Positions 8,287 through 19,290 of a stretch of DNA of 64,000 bases are shown piece by piece (the stretch's first letter is position 1; each line of letters starts with the position of its first letter). Source of the stretch: Lineolata rhizophorae. Taxonomy: Eukaryota > Ascomycota > Dothideomycetes > Lineolatales > Lineolataceae. The stretch spans positions 575,787 through 639,786 of the forward strand of contig MU001686.1 of the NCBI GenBank assembly GCA_010093515.1. The letters run 5' to 3'. The notes below the pieces were generated by a model. That model saw nothing but the letters and a program-made list of their open reading frames with translations, was not told the origin of the DNA and made no database searches. The translations under genes were made by a program, and so were the position numbers.

Positions 8287-8802
8287 GGCAACCCGGACAG
8301 GCTGCAGAGAATCCGAGCTTCACGGCGTCTGGTACCCGCAACGGGTCGGGGTGTGAGACAAGCGAAAGAAAAACGAGAGTAACGAGGTTCTGGAAAGCCT
8401 GCGGCACGAGGGACAAACAATGCGTGGTATGTCACAGCACCTGCAAGCAGGCGTGCGAGCGCGCCCGGAGCGTCCGTCCTTCGCGCGAGTCGTGACTCCC
8501 CGGCGCGGCCGCCCATCCCCGTCCCAGATCGCGCCTAGCCCAATGGGGTCTAGCAAGATCTGGAGTGCCGCGCGCGCCAAGACGAGATGGGGCCGCCGTT
8601 GGCCGTGGGGTTGGACCGCAACCCAACGACCTCGGATGAGCCGTAGCGTCGCATTCCGTCATCGACTCGAGCAAAAAGTTCCATTCCACTTTGCTCTCTT
8701 ACCAAACCCCCCATCCCTCACCCAATTGTCGCTCCACCTCGTTCCCTTCTTTTGTTTCGGCTTCCTCCACATACTTTAACCTGCAGGGTGCTGTGGCACA
8801 CC
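8287..8802. promoter_or_regulatory. Shared upstream region of the MscL and dehydrogenase genes
   Basis: This 516-bp head-to-head interval is GC-rich at 8400-8640, with a NotI-type GCGGCCGC at 8506-8513, then strongly pyrimidine-rich at 8660-8770 as in many fungal 5' leaders. No specific factor site could be named. Confidence 0.45.
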
Positions 8803-10644
8803 ATGGGCTCGGCGACGCGATTGACGGGGCTCCTGCAAAAACGCTGCTTGGGCACCGCATTCCCCCGGTCATCCACCCTGGCAGTCCCATCCCGTGCGCC
8901 TTGGAAGGGAACCACCTGCACGATTTGGCGGCCTCATTTGATTTACCGCAATCGAATTGTGAGGGAAGCTTCAAGCTCGTCTAAATCTGTAGCCTACACG
9001 TCTGACTTGTACGGGTACCTCACCTTCTACAGAGCCTGACGTGTTATCTGACCATCCGTTGTGCGCAATAGCTACCCTGGAATCAAGCGCAACCCCAACT
9101 TTGCCCGGCTAACCCCGGAGCATGTTTCCTTCTTCAAGTCGCTCCTCGGGAGCGCTTCGGGCCTCGTCGACGGGGTGTCCACCGATGCTACCGAAGACAT
9201 CGAGCCTTACAACGTCGACTGGATGCGCAAGTATAGGGGCCGCGCCACCCTCGTCCTCAAGCCCGAGTCCACCGAACAAGTCTCCAGGATTCTCACGTAC
9301 TGCAACAATAATATGCTAGCCGTCGTCCCGCAGGGCGGTAATACCGGTCTCGTGGGCGGTTCGGTACCCGTATTTGACGAGATCGTAATCAACCTACAGC
9401 GCATGAACAAGATCAGGAGTTTCGATGATGTGTCGGGGATATTAGTCGCGGACGCCGGCGTGGTTTTAGAAGTTGCGGATAACTACCTAGCAGAGAGGAA
9501 TCACATGTTTCCTTTGGACCTCGGGGCCAAGGGTTCGTGCCAAATTGGTGGCAATGTAGCGACCAATGCCGGCGGCCTTAGGCTAATAAGATACGGAAGT
9601 TTGCATGGAAATGTGCTCGGGGTGGAGGCTGTGCTTCCGGACGGCACGATCCTGGATGATCTCTCCAAGCTGCGCAAGAACAATACGGGATATGACATCA
9701 AGCAGTTGTTCATCGGTGGCGAGGGCACCATCGGTATCATTACCGGCATATCGGTCTTTTGCCCGCAGCGGTCGACTGCGGTAAACGTGGCTTACTTTGC
9801 GCTGGATAGCTATAAAAAGGTGCAGGAAGCGTTCAAAGAAGCCAAAACCCAGTTATCCGAAATCCTCTCAGCCTTCGAGCTGATGGATGGCAATAGCCAA
9901 AAGATTGTGAGCCAGGTTCGCGGCAGGAAGTTGCCACTGGAGTCTGAAGCGCCATTCTATTGTCTGATCGAGACCAGCGGATCCAACACGGACCATGACA
10001 GCCAGGTGCGCACCAAGCGGTCGGAACAGCCCTAACATAGAACTAACAACTGTAAGAAACTGGAAAATTTCCTCGAGAACGTCATGAGTTCCGAGATCGT
10101 CTCCGACGGCGTTCTCGCTCAAGACCAGACCCAAATCGGTGACCTCTGGTCTTGCCGGGAAGGTATTCCCGAGTGCCTCGGCCACTGGGGTGGAGTCTAC
10201 AAATACGACCTTTCAATACCGATTACCGAACTTTACGACCTCGTGACTGCCACGCGGGGGCGTCTAGATGCCGCTGGTCTTATGAGCGCCTCCGACAAGA
10301 GCCTTCCGGTGGTGGATGCCGTTGGTTATGGTCATATGGGCGACTCGAATTTGCACTTGAATGTCGCGACGAGGAGGTACGACAAGAAGGTCGAGGAGGC
10401 TTTAGAACCGTTCGTTTATGAGTGGGTGGCGGAGCGGGATGGGAGCGTAAGCGCGGAGCACGGGCTAGGGATTGCGAAGAAGGACTACATTGGGTACAGT
10501 AGGAACGAGACCATGGTTAAGCTGATGAAGCAGATCAAGGACTTGTATGATCCAGTAAGTTAAAGCTATCGCATTGAGATTGATGAAATCGATGCTAACG
10601 TTACGATCCAGAAGGGGATCATGAACCCATACAAGTATATATAG
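8803..10644 (+). CDS. D-2-hydroxyglutarate dehydrogenase, FAD-linked, mitochondrial
   Basis: Predicted exons are 8803-9008, 9072-10005, 10057-10554 and 10612-10644 (556 aa). The enzyme oxidises D-2-hydroxyglutarate (relatives also accept D-lactate) to the 2-oxo acid. The first 60 residues are rich in R, S and T with few acids, as in a mitochondrial presequence. The FAD-binding PCMH domain follows, with [11 protein letters not shown] at about 155-165 and [15 protein letters not shown] downstream, then [22 protein letters not shown]. The C-terminal FAD-oxidase domain shows GHMGDSNLH (about 472-480) and AEHGLG (about 513-518), metal and substrate residues of the family. It ends [10 protein letters not shown], the usual extreme C-terminus (KG-hhNPGK-like). 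Intron 2 ends in TAAG. Length and motifs fit D2HGDH/Dld2 rather than cytosolic glycolate oxidase. Confidence 0.9.
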
Positions 10645-10995
10645 AGGGAAGCTCAAGCCTATAGGTGTGGTGAATTGCCAAGATCAATTTAGAGAATATG
10701 TACCTTGGTAAATATCAAGCGGGTACCTTTCAGCACTATTACTCATTGGTAATCCCATGGTAGGGACGTATTCGCATTTCTCCTGCGCTAAGGTAATCGC
10801 ATAGGTTCCCTTGGTTTCAGTGCTGAACTGGTTGGTACTAGATGGAGAGCCCACGCACGTTCTTCTAGAGTACTAGCAAACTATGGGATTATAAGAAGCA
10901 TTCTAGAGTCATACTTTTGAACACGCGCCGTCTTCTGAAAGTTTTTACTCTTGTTTCACCCGACGGAGACACCAGCCGCAATAGACGTTCTCGAC
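10645..10995. other. Intergenic, no gene seen
   Basis: This is the 3' flank of the dehydrogenase and the likely upstream region of the broken BTB gene. Nothing specific was seen. Confidence 0.3.
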
Positions 10996-11996
10996 ATGTC
11001 AGCAGCACCCAGCGGACCATCAAATCGAAATTGCTTTTCCGAGCTTCGGCAGGCCGGCAAATTCAGCGATGTGATAATCACATGCGGTAGTCACGAATTG
11101 CCGGTGCACAAAGCCATCGTATGTTCGCAGTCAGATGTGTTAGAGGACTTGTATTAGTGGGCTTAAAGTGAGTTTTACAACCAGTTTAGAGAGTCTGACC
11201 ATGCATAACCGACTATGCACAGGAAAATTTAACGGATCGTATTGTAATTGAGCAATTTGACCCTGAGAGTGTTGATTGTATGCTTGATTTTATGTATGAA
11301 GGAGACTACAACGATTGCAAGGGTAGGGTCCGCTCAATAGCAGTCATTTTCAGTCTCGACTAACGCGGGAACAGGCATTCAGGTTAGCCAGGGAACTTTC
11401 CGATGTCAGGCTCTAAGAATTCCACAGCTAAAAAGAGCCCGCCTAAGCAAAAGGCTGCAAAACAACCTAGCGCGACAAGTTTGGATGGGCGGTTGATGCG
11501 CAGCATAGTAGTAAGTTCCATGGCGTACCTGTACAACGTGCCGAAGCCACGAGAACTTGCGCGCGGCAAGGCCCGCGTAGTCATCCGGCAACGTTTCGCT
11601 CCGAACGAATTTTTCGCCGCCCTCGACGAAGCGTACAAGTGGGGGGACAAGGACATGCACAAGATGCTAGCCTTGGAGGTGCATCGCAACATCCACAAAC
11701 TTGTGAAAACGCCAGCGTTTAGGAACGTTAGGGAGGTGTCCGACTTCGCATACTTCATCATCCAGTACCTATGCGCGCAGAACCGGCGTCATTCTGAAAG
11801 ACATGAACTGGTCTTGAAAAACGCGAAAGACTTTTTTTCGGAGCATTGTCAATTTGAGGTCAGTTCGCTGCCGCAATTCCTCCTGTCGGTGCCTGCTCAC
11901 TGGCAGGCTCAAGATGGAATACGATCCCGCTGGATTGAGTTTTTGTGTTTTCTACGGTTCTTGCGGGTGCCGATTTCTGCTTTAAGGCTAGCCTGA
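10996..11996 (+). pseudogene. BTB/POZ domain gene, probably broken in the BTB domain
   Basis: From ATG 10996 the frame reads a BTB start: CFSELRQAGKFSDVIITCG, then HELPVHKAIVCSQS. Soon after, in the position of the conserved F-x-x-A/G-C-x-G-G-F-K segment, TAG and TAA stops appear (about 11155-11166); a one-base loss after GATGTGTT would explain this. An intron-like GTGAGT...CACAG (11169-11222) is followed by ENLTDRIVIEQFDPESV and CMLDFMYEGDYND, the next BTB block. A second intron (about 11323-11391, GTAGGG...CCAG) would join in frame to an open 197-codon tail starting near 11403, with YLYNVPKPRELARGKARVVI, typical of the region after fungal BTB domains. Either the gene is dead, or the intact tail alone is still expressed. 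Splicing out the stops from GTATGT at 11119 is possible but would remove conserved BTB residues. Confidence 0.5.
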
Positions 11997-12353
11997 GGAT
12001 TACAGTTAGATCATCAGGAACTATATAGAGTGTGGTAGTCACACCAAATGGTTGATAGTATGGGTGGTTGAATCACATCACTTTGCCGAACCTGGGTAAC
12101 GCTGTTTCATCTACGGAATGTTCTTTTTCCCTTTCTCAATGGAAGGTGGGGTGCCTCGCGGCTCGGACAAAAGCAAAGAAAAGTGACGGTGAGAATGCTA
12201 AACACCCAGAAATGCCGCCCAAAAGCACCAAGGGTGTCATTTGTAATGTGTGCGGCCCATTATGAACATTGTCTCTCTGAACGCTCAGCGCGAAAAGCCA
12301 CCAATTCAATGGAGACAATATTTATTCGGCGCCAACATGCAGTTTTAGTCTCC
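11997..12353. other. Convergent intergenic interval, no gene seen
   Basis: This interval lies between the BTB gene tail and the end of the minus-strand chromodomain gene. A short frame near 12183-12265 is not supported. Confidence 0.3.
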
Positions 12354-15341
12354 TCATTCGCCCCGAGAACCCCTCAGAGCGCTCAGTCTACCACCCAGCG
12401 ATCCAGGCATGGGACTACCAGACCTGCTGCCACCGTTGGCCGGCACGCGCGGGCTGCGCGGCACGCTGACGGAGCGGGTGCCCAGCGCCTGCCGGCCTTT
12501 GAGGGCACGAATCTCCTCTTCCTTGCGCACCAGCAGCTCCTCGCGGAACTTGATCGTCTGCAGGAGGCGCTGAATCTCCTGGAGGTCCTGCTGGCGGTTC
12601 ACGCCGACGGTGGTGCCGCGGGCGCGCGCCATCTCGCCCGAAGCTTGCTTCTCGAGCGTGGCTAGCTTCTCCTCGAGCTCCTTAATCTCCCCGGCACGCT
12701 CCGACGCCGCGTGCGACGCGTTCTGATACTCGGAGCGGAGGAAGTTGAAATCTTCCTCTTGGCTCCGCAGCTTCTTTTCGGCGTTGCGCTGCGCCTCCTG
12801 CGCCTCCGTGAGCTGGTTCGTCAGGCGCTGCATCTGCGCAATCTCCGGAACGGACGAGTCTGCCATAGCGGCCATAGCTTCTCGCAGTCGATTCTCCAAA
12901 TCCGTCCGCTCGGCCTTTAGGTTCGCAACTGTCGCTGTGAGGTTGTCGACACGCTTTGTGAGAGCGGCATTGGTATCTTGTGTGTCTTTATGGGCCTTGA
13001 TCTCGTCCGCCAGCCTGGCCGACTGCCGCTCGAAACGAGTCTGAAGGTCCTCTAGGGCCTGGGTGCGCTCATCAAGGCGGCTTTTGGCGTAGCGGTACAG
13101 CTTGGCATAGTCGTACGGTTGGGAGCCGCCGGCAATGGAATCAGTGATGTGTGTGACTGACTGATCCGCGTCCGCGGCCGTCGGATCTGGAGGCGCCGCG
13201 GTACGTGGCTTCTTCACCGGCTCAATTTCGGAAGAGTCGCGGGAGTGCTTCTGCCCAGCAACGACGGCCGACAGCGGAGGCGGCTGAGAAGAAAGCGTCC
13301 CGGGAAAGGAGGACTGGGAGAGCGACGGCATAAACTGCTCTAGCATCCTGAGTGGTCCGAGGCTCGGCATCGGCCAGTCTTCGGGCAACGTCGACCGCGC
13401 CAGGATGAAGCTCGCAATGTCGGACGTGATCAGATCGATCTCGTCCGGAAAGTCGCACGGTAGATAACCCACCTCCTCACGTAACAGAACGGAGCAATGG
13501 GAAAGGACGCGGGTACGGTCCGGGCCCTGAGGAGGGTGCAGGCACATGTTGACGTGCTCGATCGAGTTGTAGATGACTAGATATATCAGAGGAGCGAAGT
13601 AGTCCTCGTTATCGCGGGCCAGGTTGATGTTGGGTTTGCGGGCGTACGAGCGGTCCATGGCGATGACGGCATCGCACTTAGCTAGCTCCGCGGCGGAGCC
13701 TTCGCCGCTAGAGGGGACCAGGGTGAACCTGAGATTTAGTCTGCCCTCGGGAAACTCCTCGGCCTCAGGCTGCCGATCGGTGCGGCGGAAGCGGACGCCG
13801 TAGGCCTTGATGTGGGTCTCGAGGATGTCCATGGCTTGGCCCGGCATACTCACGAGGATGATGTGGGCGTCGGTTTCGCCCAGGTCGCAAATGAAGTGAG
13901 TGAGAAAGGTGAACTTGGAGCACTGGTCGTAGTTCCACTTGGACTGCTTGATTGGGTCGACGGGCATGTTGCGCGGGTCGGTGATCTCGGGATTGTCGAG
14001 GTCGATGTGGGTGGCGACGTCGAACAGCCTGTTGAGCAGGGCCTCGGCTTCGTCGTGGGCCGAAGGGTGCTGCAGCCACTCATCCTGGGTAGCGTGCTCC
14101 AGTAGCTCGCGGTTGAAGCGCATAACGTCGCGGTAGTGCTCGCGCGCGCCTGACCACATCTTCAGTGGCAGGATGTATTCCGTGGGCAGCAGGTGCGGCG
14201 ACACGTCGTAGGCGGCCAGCTCGTCGTCGCCGGCATCGTCGGCGACCGCGGCAGCCGCGGCCTCGGCGGCGGGCGGCTCAAGGGGGTTGGGCGACTCCAT
14301 GCCGCGTGGCTTGTCCGACGAGCCTGGATTGAAGGCGGTAATGAGGTCCGAGCTGAGGTGGACGGCGGGCGCGAGTGGCGGCGGGACGGGGTCGTGATTG
14401 TGGGCGGCGCCAATGGGCGGGATGACTGAGGGCGAGCGCGTGTCCGGCGACGCTTCACCGGGCCCGTCGGGCGGCAGCGCGGCGGGCCTATTCATGGCGC
14501 CGCGGTGGGCGGGCTCCTGCGACGACGGCGCCCAGACGTTCACCTGCCTCCGCTTGACGCGCCGGCGTAGCGCCTCGTCGTCCGTGTCCCAGGTCGACGG
14601 CGTCACCACGGCGGCGGGCGACGCGGATGGAGACGACGCGCTGGCCGTGCCGTGGCAGGCGTTGCCAAAGTCCTCGATGTCGGTGCCTGTCGGCCGCGCC
14701 GACTCGCTCTGCGGAGTCTGCTCGTCGTCGCCGCCGCCGCCTCCGTTGGCGTTGTGACTGTTGTTGCCGGCGCCCTTGTCGGCGGTGTGGGCGTCGTCGG
14801 CGGCGCGAACCAGCGCCAACTCTCCCGGGCCAGGCCCGTCCTCGGACGACGGCACGTAGCTCGACGAGTCCCCGATGCTCTGCGAGTCCGGCACCACCAG
14901 CTCCCCCGCGGCCTTGCGCCGCGTCCTGGCCTTCCTGACGCGCCGCTTGTTGCGCTGCTGCTCGCGCTTGCGCCGCCGCCAGTCCTGCACGGCCGCCTGG
15001 TTCACCCACTTCTTGTGCACCCACGAGGGCGAGTAGGGCTCGCCCGTTTGCGGGTCGACGCCGTCCCAGTCGATCAGGTACCTGTTGCTCCGCTCGTTCA
15101 GGATGCCGCGCACGGCGAAGTAGCCCTCGTCCACGTCGGCAGCGGTGGGCGTCGCCCTCGCGTTCGTGTTTGGATCGTTTGCGTTCCCTTGCGTGTCCGG
15201 CCGGTGGCCCGGCGCCGGCTTCAGCCCCCGACCGCGCCGCGCCCGATGCGCCGGCGACCGCCCCGTGTCACGGCCCGGCGCGCGTTCCCGCTGTGGTGTT
15301 GCTGGCGCTGTGTGCGATGACGACCGGCGGACGGGCGCCAT
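12354..15341 (-). CDS. Chromodomain plus Hda2/3-domain histone deacetylase complex subunit
   Basis: This is a single exon of 995 aa. Residues 1-70 are basic and disordered. Residues 74-122 look like a chromodomain: YFAVRGILNERSNRYLIDW, then a GEPYSPSWVHKKWVN segment with the aromatic residues expected to hold methyl-lysine. A long acidic/proline-rich linker follows to about 385. Residues 395-690 match the class II deacetylase subunit 2/3 fold: PTEYILPLKMWSGAREHY, SKFTFLTHFICDLGETDAH and VSMPGQAMDILETHIKAYGV. From about 760 there is a long heptad-rich coiled coil, then a basic GSRSGSPMPG tail. In yeast, Hda2 and Hda3 hold the Hda1 deacetylase; the chromodomain suggests targeting to methylated H3, as in fungal heterochromatin deacetylase complexes. 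Whether it is the orthologue of Neurospora CDP-2 I cannot say. The reading frame is GC-rich, which creates long false frames on the other strand. Confidence 0.8.
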   Translation of the reverse strand: MAPVRRSSSHTAPATPQRERAPGRDTGRSPAHRARRGRGLKPAPGHRPDTQGNANDPNTNARATPTAADVDEGYFAVRGILNERSNRYLIDWDGVDPQTGEPYSPSWVHKKWVNQAAVQDWRRRKREQQRNKRRVRKARTRRKAAGELVVPDSQSIGDSSSYVPSSEDGPGPGELALVRAADDAHTADKGAGNNSHNANGGGGGDDEQTPQSESARPTGTDIEDFGNACHGTASASSPSASPAAVVTPSTWDTDDEALRRRVKRRQVNVWAPSSQEPAHRGAMNRPAALPPDGPGEASPDTRSPSVIPPIGAAHNHDPVPPPLAPAVHLSSDLITAFNPGSSDKPRGMESPNPLEPPAAEAAAAAVADDAGDDELAAYDVSPHLLPTEYILPLKMWSGAREHYRDVMRFNRELLEHATQDEWLQHPSAHDEAEALLNRLFDVATHIDLDNPEITDPRNMPVDPIKQSKWNYDQCSKFTFLTHFICDLGETDAHIILVSMPGQAMDILETHIKAYGVRFRRTDRQPEAEEFPEGRLNLRFTLVPSSGEGSAAELAKCDAVIAMDRSYARKPNINLARDNEDYFAPLIYLVIYNSIEHVNMCLHPPQGPDRTRVLSHCSVLLREEVGYLPCDFPDEIDLITSDIASFILARSTLPEDWPMPSLGPLRMLEQFMPSLSQSSFPGTLSSQPPPLSAVVAGQKHSRDSSEIEPVKKPRTAAPPDPTAADADQSVTHITDSIAGGSQPYDYAKLYRYAKSRLDERTQALEDLQTRFERQSARLADEIKAHKDTQDTNAALTKRVDNLTATVANLKAERTDLENRLREAMAAMADSSVPEIAQMQRLTNQLTEAQEAQRNAEKKLRSQEEDFNFLRSEYQNASHAASERAGEIKELEEKLATLEKQASGEMARARGTTVGVNRQQDLQEIQRLLQTIKFREELLVRKEEEIRALKGRQALGTRSVSVPRSPRVPANGGSRSGSPMPGSLGGRLSALRGSRGE

Positions 15342-17628
15342 GGTTTAGCCCGCGCGCTGCTGGCCGTTCCGATGGGACACTTGCGCCGGTCCGAGAGTGC
15401 TGGCAGCCATGGTTCGATCAGTTGGCCTTGCTCGTCCAGACAAGAAAAGGGAGAGAAATGGTTGCAAGCCTAGGACTCGGCCTCCGGGCCTGCCGCGCCT
15501 GCGAGCAGAGGGGACGACGAGACGGCTGGCAGCCCTCGTGCAACGGAGCTGGGGGTCAAGCGAAAACCCGGCCACCGGAACACGGTGGCTCGCAACATTC
15601 GGAGCTCGTTGCCAAGCCCTTTTATGCAGGCGTGCCCCCGCCGGCGGGCTCCTCAGGAGCCCCGGCTGCGAATGGCTCGGGGCCGGCCGGCGTCGGGCCG
15701 CACGGTGGCGTTGCACGATACGTAGCGGACAAGACTCGGGAGCAGCCGCCGCCGCTACGCACAGCACCGCAAGGACACGGTCCGCGGGAACCGGTCCCAA
15801 CAGAAAGGCTTCCACCACGGAACGTTCTTACCTGCTTGTCCAAGGTGCTGGCAGCATCGATCCAGTCCCCGACTACAAGTAAAACGAGCAGGCGCCCGGT
15901 GACCGTGCCTCCGTCGATATCGTGCTCCGGAGAGCTCTGTTAAGGTTTTGGGTGCAAGTCAGAACAGGTTCGTGGGGACTTTTGTCTTCGAGCTTCCCCT
16001 TTCTAGTGAGAGCGCTGTCTGTAGCGCGGGAACGCTAAGGAACAGTCAAGCCGATGTGAAAACTGCCAGAGCTGACATTTTACCCCGATTTTCATGCGTG
16101 TTCTTTTAGCCCTCCTGCGAGGTATCACGGCGCCAGGATCCGTCATGGGTGATAGGGCGCCTATAAGAGTTAGTGGAGGGCAAAGCACGGGCACTCACTA
16201 CCCTATGTGACACGTCGGTCTAGGTGCTAGCAGCATTGCCATTCGGCGACTCTGTAGGAGGCAGCTTAGCAGGTGCGTCAACTTTACTCCTATTGGCCCG
16301 TTGTCTTTGCCATCGAAAGAAATAGAAACCATGCTAGCTTAACCTGTTTGAACAAATGGCTTCTAAGCGCTTACCTAGAGCATATTACGTACGTACCACT
16401 TATTTTTTGTGTGGTGAGTGCACTGTAACCGAGTGAATACCATGGCCATGCTACGGAAGAGCTAGATACTTTATGTTCATTTACTTAGTCTACGCGTTTG
16501 CTGAAATTGCATGCGCTGCTGGTCTCTATCTTCTCCGTGGAGATGATCACCCCGTCCTACAAAAGTAGCTGTTTCATCTCATTATATTAAATGGTGTAAG
16601 GGAGGTGGCAGGAATTTTCTAAACTCTCTCAGATCCACCTAGGGGCGAATGTGTTCCGGGGCCACGGCCGCAACCCCAATCCACGGTAGATTTGTGGTCT
16701 GTCGTCATTCTATTTCATGCCCCGCAAGCCCAATCTACTAGGAGGCCTCTGGTGTTCTGGGACTCGTGAAACCTATCATTATGTCGACTCATCGCTTAAA
16801 GTCTAGTAAACGGCCAGGCCATTGCTAAGTTTTCAACTTCGATAACATGTACAAACAAGCGCTGCAGCGAGGCTAACTTAAACATGAAATATACTAGGCT
16901 TATAGGGTCCGGGTGCAGACGATCAATGGATGCAGATCTAACTATTGACATTCAGTGCGTTTTCCAGTCGACTACGAGTAGCATTCGGTTGACTTCCGAG
17001 TAGCGATCGATGGTCTCTTCATTGGAATTATACAGCTTAGCTGGGCTGCATCTAGAGGCCACCATAAAGTCAGTTTTAGTCCATGGAAGGCGCTAAATGA
17101 ACGGAATGAGCAGCCTTGGTCATAGGAGACTAAGTAAAGTCGGCGTGTTATAGAATATAAAGCTAAACCCGGAATTTACGTAGATCTATTCGTTACAGTG
17201 CTTCCGTATTCGATTTACAGTGCACGTATACTAGAATTTCTCTTGCACTTTCCAAAACATGCAACACTGTCTGGTGTTCTAGCAAAGCAAAAGCATCCTC
17301 GGTGAATACCAAGCTCGTACGACCCTCATTCCATAGAGATAGCGGCAATTTAACACATTATCCGTGACCTTCAATTTTTTCCTAGAAGCATGTCATCTTA
17401 TAATTCATCCTCCTAGTGTCATTGTATTATACGCTGGGGGTATAATGGACACACGACGCGTTCATAAAATAGGCCAGCATTAATCGCACAGCTGTATAGA
17501 GTGTCAAATGTCCGAGGAAGTATTGGAATTAGGAGTGATTTTGCTAGCTAGTCTTCTAGCACTTGATTTACTTTTCTAACCTAGTGCTAAAGATGCTTTC
17601 ATTGGGATGCATGTGCCTTTCCACAAGC
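15342..17628. other. Long gene-free interval (2.3 kb)
   Basis: Bases 15342-15950 are GC-rich and upstream of the chromodomain gene; frames of up to 257 codons here lack any recognisable domain and run antisense or opposite to one another, so they look like composition effects. Bases 15950-17600 are AT-richer with no frame longer than about 63 codons. A short open stretch at 17563-17826 is the complement of the GFA gene's last exon. Confidence 0.4.
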
Positions 17629-18437
17629 CTAGTCCTTTTGAAAGCCCATCCTCTTCCGCTCAAATGCCTTCACGGCCTCTTCCGGGGTGTCCTCTATAAG
17701 GTCACTCTGGCCCTGCATGGCCGACCACTTTGGCAAGCCGTCGGGAACATCCATTACGCGCTGGCTATAGAACATATGACACCTAGTGTAATTCGCTCAT
17801 TAGTTGGGAGACGATGTGTCAAATGAAAACCTAAACGTGATATGAATGCTTTGCCTACCTTGGCTTGAAATTTTCCCTGTCCTTGTCTGTCCTCAAGTCG
17901 ACGAGCGACGGGAATAGCAAGATCATGTTGCGGCCTTCGTCCATTATGGGGGAATGGCAGAAAGCACAGCGGATTTTGCAGGGTAGGTGATGTTCGGTTG
18001 ATTTCGTGGATGGATCATACCATTCTAGGCCATGGTGGCCGCGGTCAAAGTTGATGTCTGTCTTGTGGAAGATGGCAGCCCATTGGAAAGGCGCAGCTTC
18101 AGAGGACGGTTAGTCGGCCTTGGCAAGTCGGCAGGAGAAACACCGAATGCATGACCCAGAAGACGTAGACAGAACAGATTCTCGAACCTGAAGCAGACCC
18201 AACAAGGGTTTTTTGGGGGAATTGCTTACCGTGCTGAGTCTGACACGTCGTGCAGTGGCATAGTTTTGAATCAAGCGGCACCTCGCGACTGAGCTGGTAT
18301 TTGACTTTCCCACAGTGACATTGGGCCTCGTACCGGACGCGGAAATGGTCGCTTGGTTCGTGGACCCTATACGGGGCTCGGAATTTCCACCCTTCCTCAG
18401 CGGATGTGGATTTGTTGCGCGTCTGGTCTGCATCCAT
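17629..18437 (-). CDS. GFA/CENP-V fold zinc protein (glutathione-dependent formaldehyde-activating enzyme-like)
   Basis: Predicted exons are 18230-18437, 17859-18096 and 17629-17782 (199 aa). The family ligands are present: CHCGKVKY at 40-47, CHCTTCQ at 60-66 and CAFCHSPI at about 113-120, giving the usual two zinc sites. The middle reads APFQWAAIFHKTDINFDRG, and the end has VPDGLPKWSAMQGQSDLIED, close to the fungal consensus. Members include bacterial S-hydroxymethyl-glutathione synthase, but most fungal copies are uncharacterised, so substrate cannot be assigned. The frame is open further upstream to 18887, but that extension looks like leader sequence and ATG 18437 gives the family's normal N-terminus. 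Intron 1 ends in GAAG rather than YAG. Confidence 0.85.
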
Positions 18438-19290
18438 AATGATGTGTCTGTAGAAGTGATTGCGGTAGCCGGGGTGCTTCGACCAATTTGCGTGCCCTAC
18501 CGAGAGTCGTGGCGAGCGAGTGGTGCTCCGGGAGTGACAGCAGGGTGACGCCGACGAGGAATAGTTCAAACACCGAGGGGTGAAGAGATTTGACGAGGAA
18601 TAAGCGGCATGAAGATTGTGTCGTGGAGTCCTATTAGTAGTTTTCGAGGTTAGAGCGGTTCGAAATGCAGCGGCCTCCGAGTTTAGCATTGACGGCGCCA
18701 CCATGTGCTTCTGCGTATAGGGTGAGGGCAGGTTTCGGGCTCTCGAGTGCACAACGGAGGGCACGCGAGCGACTTTTAAATGAGAGGCGAAGGTTTTCTG
18801 GCCTTTCATTATGTAAACTTGCGTCGCACGCTGGGGTTGCCCGACCCGGCAATGGAAAGGAATGCCGACGTCATCATCACGACTCATCCATCAACGGGAC
18901 TTCGAAGGTAAGAACGGCGGCCTCTCGCCATGAACCGCGATCCCCAATCTAGAATACGGCCCTGTATGCCATCGGAGGCACAAGGACCCAGTGGTAGTTT
19001 CGAGCATTCAACTCCCCACATCACAATACAAGCAGCAACTGTGGCTACAGTATTACTCAAGTAATCAGCTTTCATTTTCAAATTCCCTCTCCGGGAACCC
19101 GAGCCGTAGCGCGCGTACGGCGCGGCGCGTATATCGCCCAACTCCCAAAAAAAATGCGGGAGACAAGAGATCACACCACCCGCCATGCAGTGCATGTCTT
19201 TAATTCCAGCCTTATTTTTACTCTTTTACGCGTTTCCTTCGAGAATCTGTTCGCCCGCTGCAATAGAACGACCTTATCGTGGAGGGAACT
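18438..19290. promoter_or_regulatory. Upstream region of the GFA gene and 3' flank of the 5-phosphatase gene
   Basis: No supported gene. Both neighbours are on the minus strand. There is a minus-strand open frame at 18438-18887 continuous with the GFA start but without recognisable features. Confidence 0.35.

Noticed and set aside
14652-15943. Long plus-strand frames (222 and 257 codons) opposite and beyond the chromodomain gene
   Set aside because: They are antisense to a well-supported GC-rich gene or lie in its GC-rich upstream region, and show Arg/Pro/Ala-rich composition without any domain.
18438-18887. 150-residue N-terminal extension of the GFA protein
   Set aside because: The frame is open but Ser/Arg-rich without features, and family members begin near ATG 18437.
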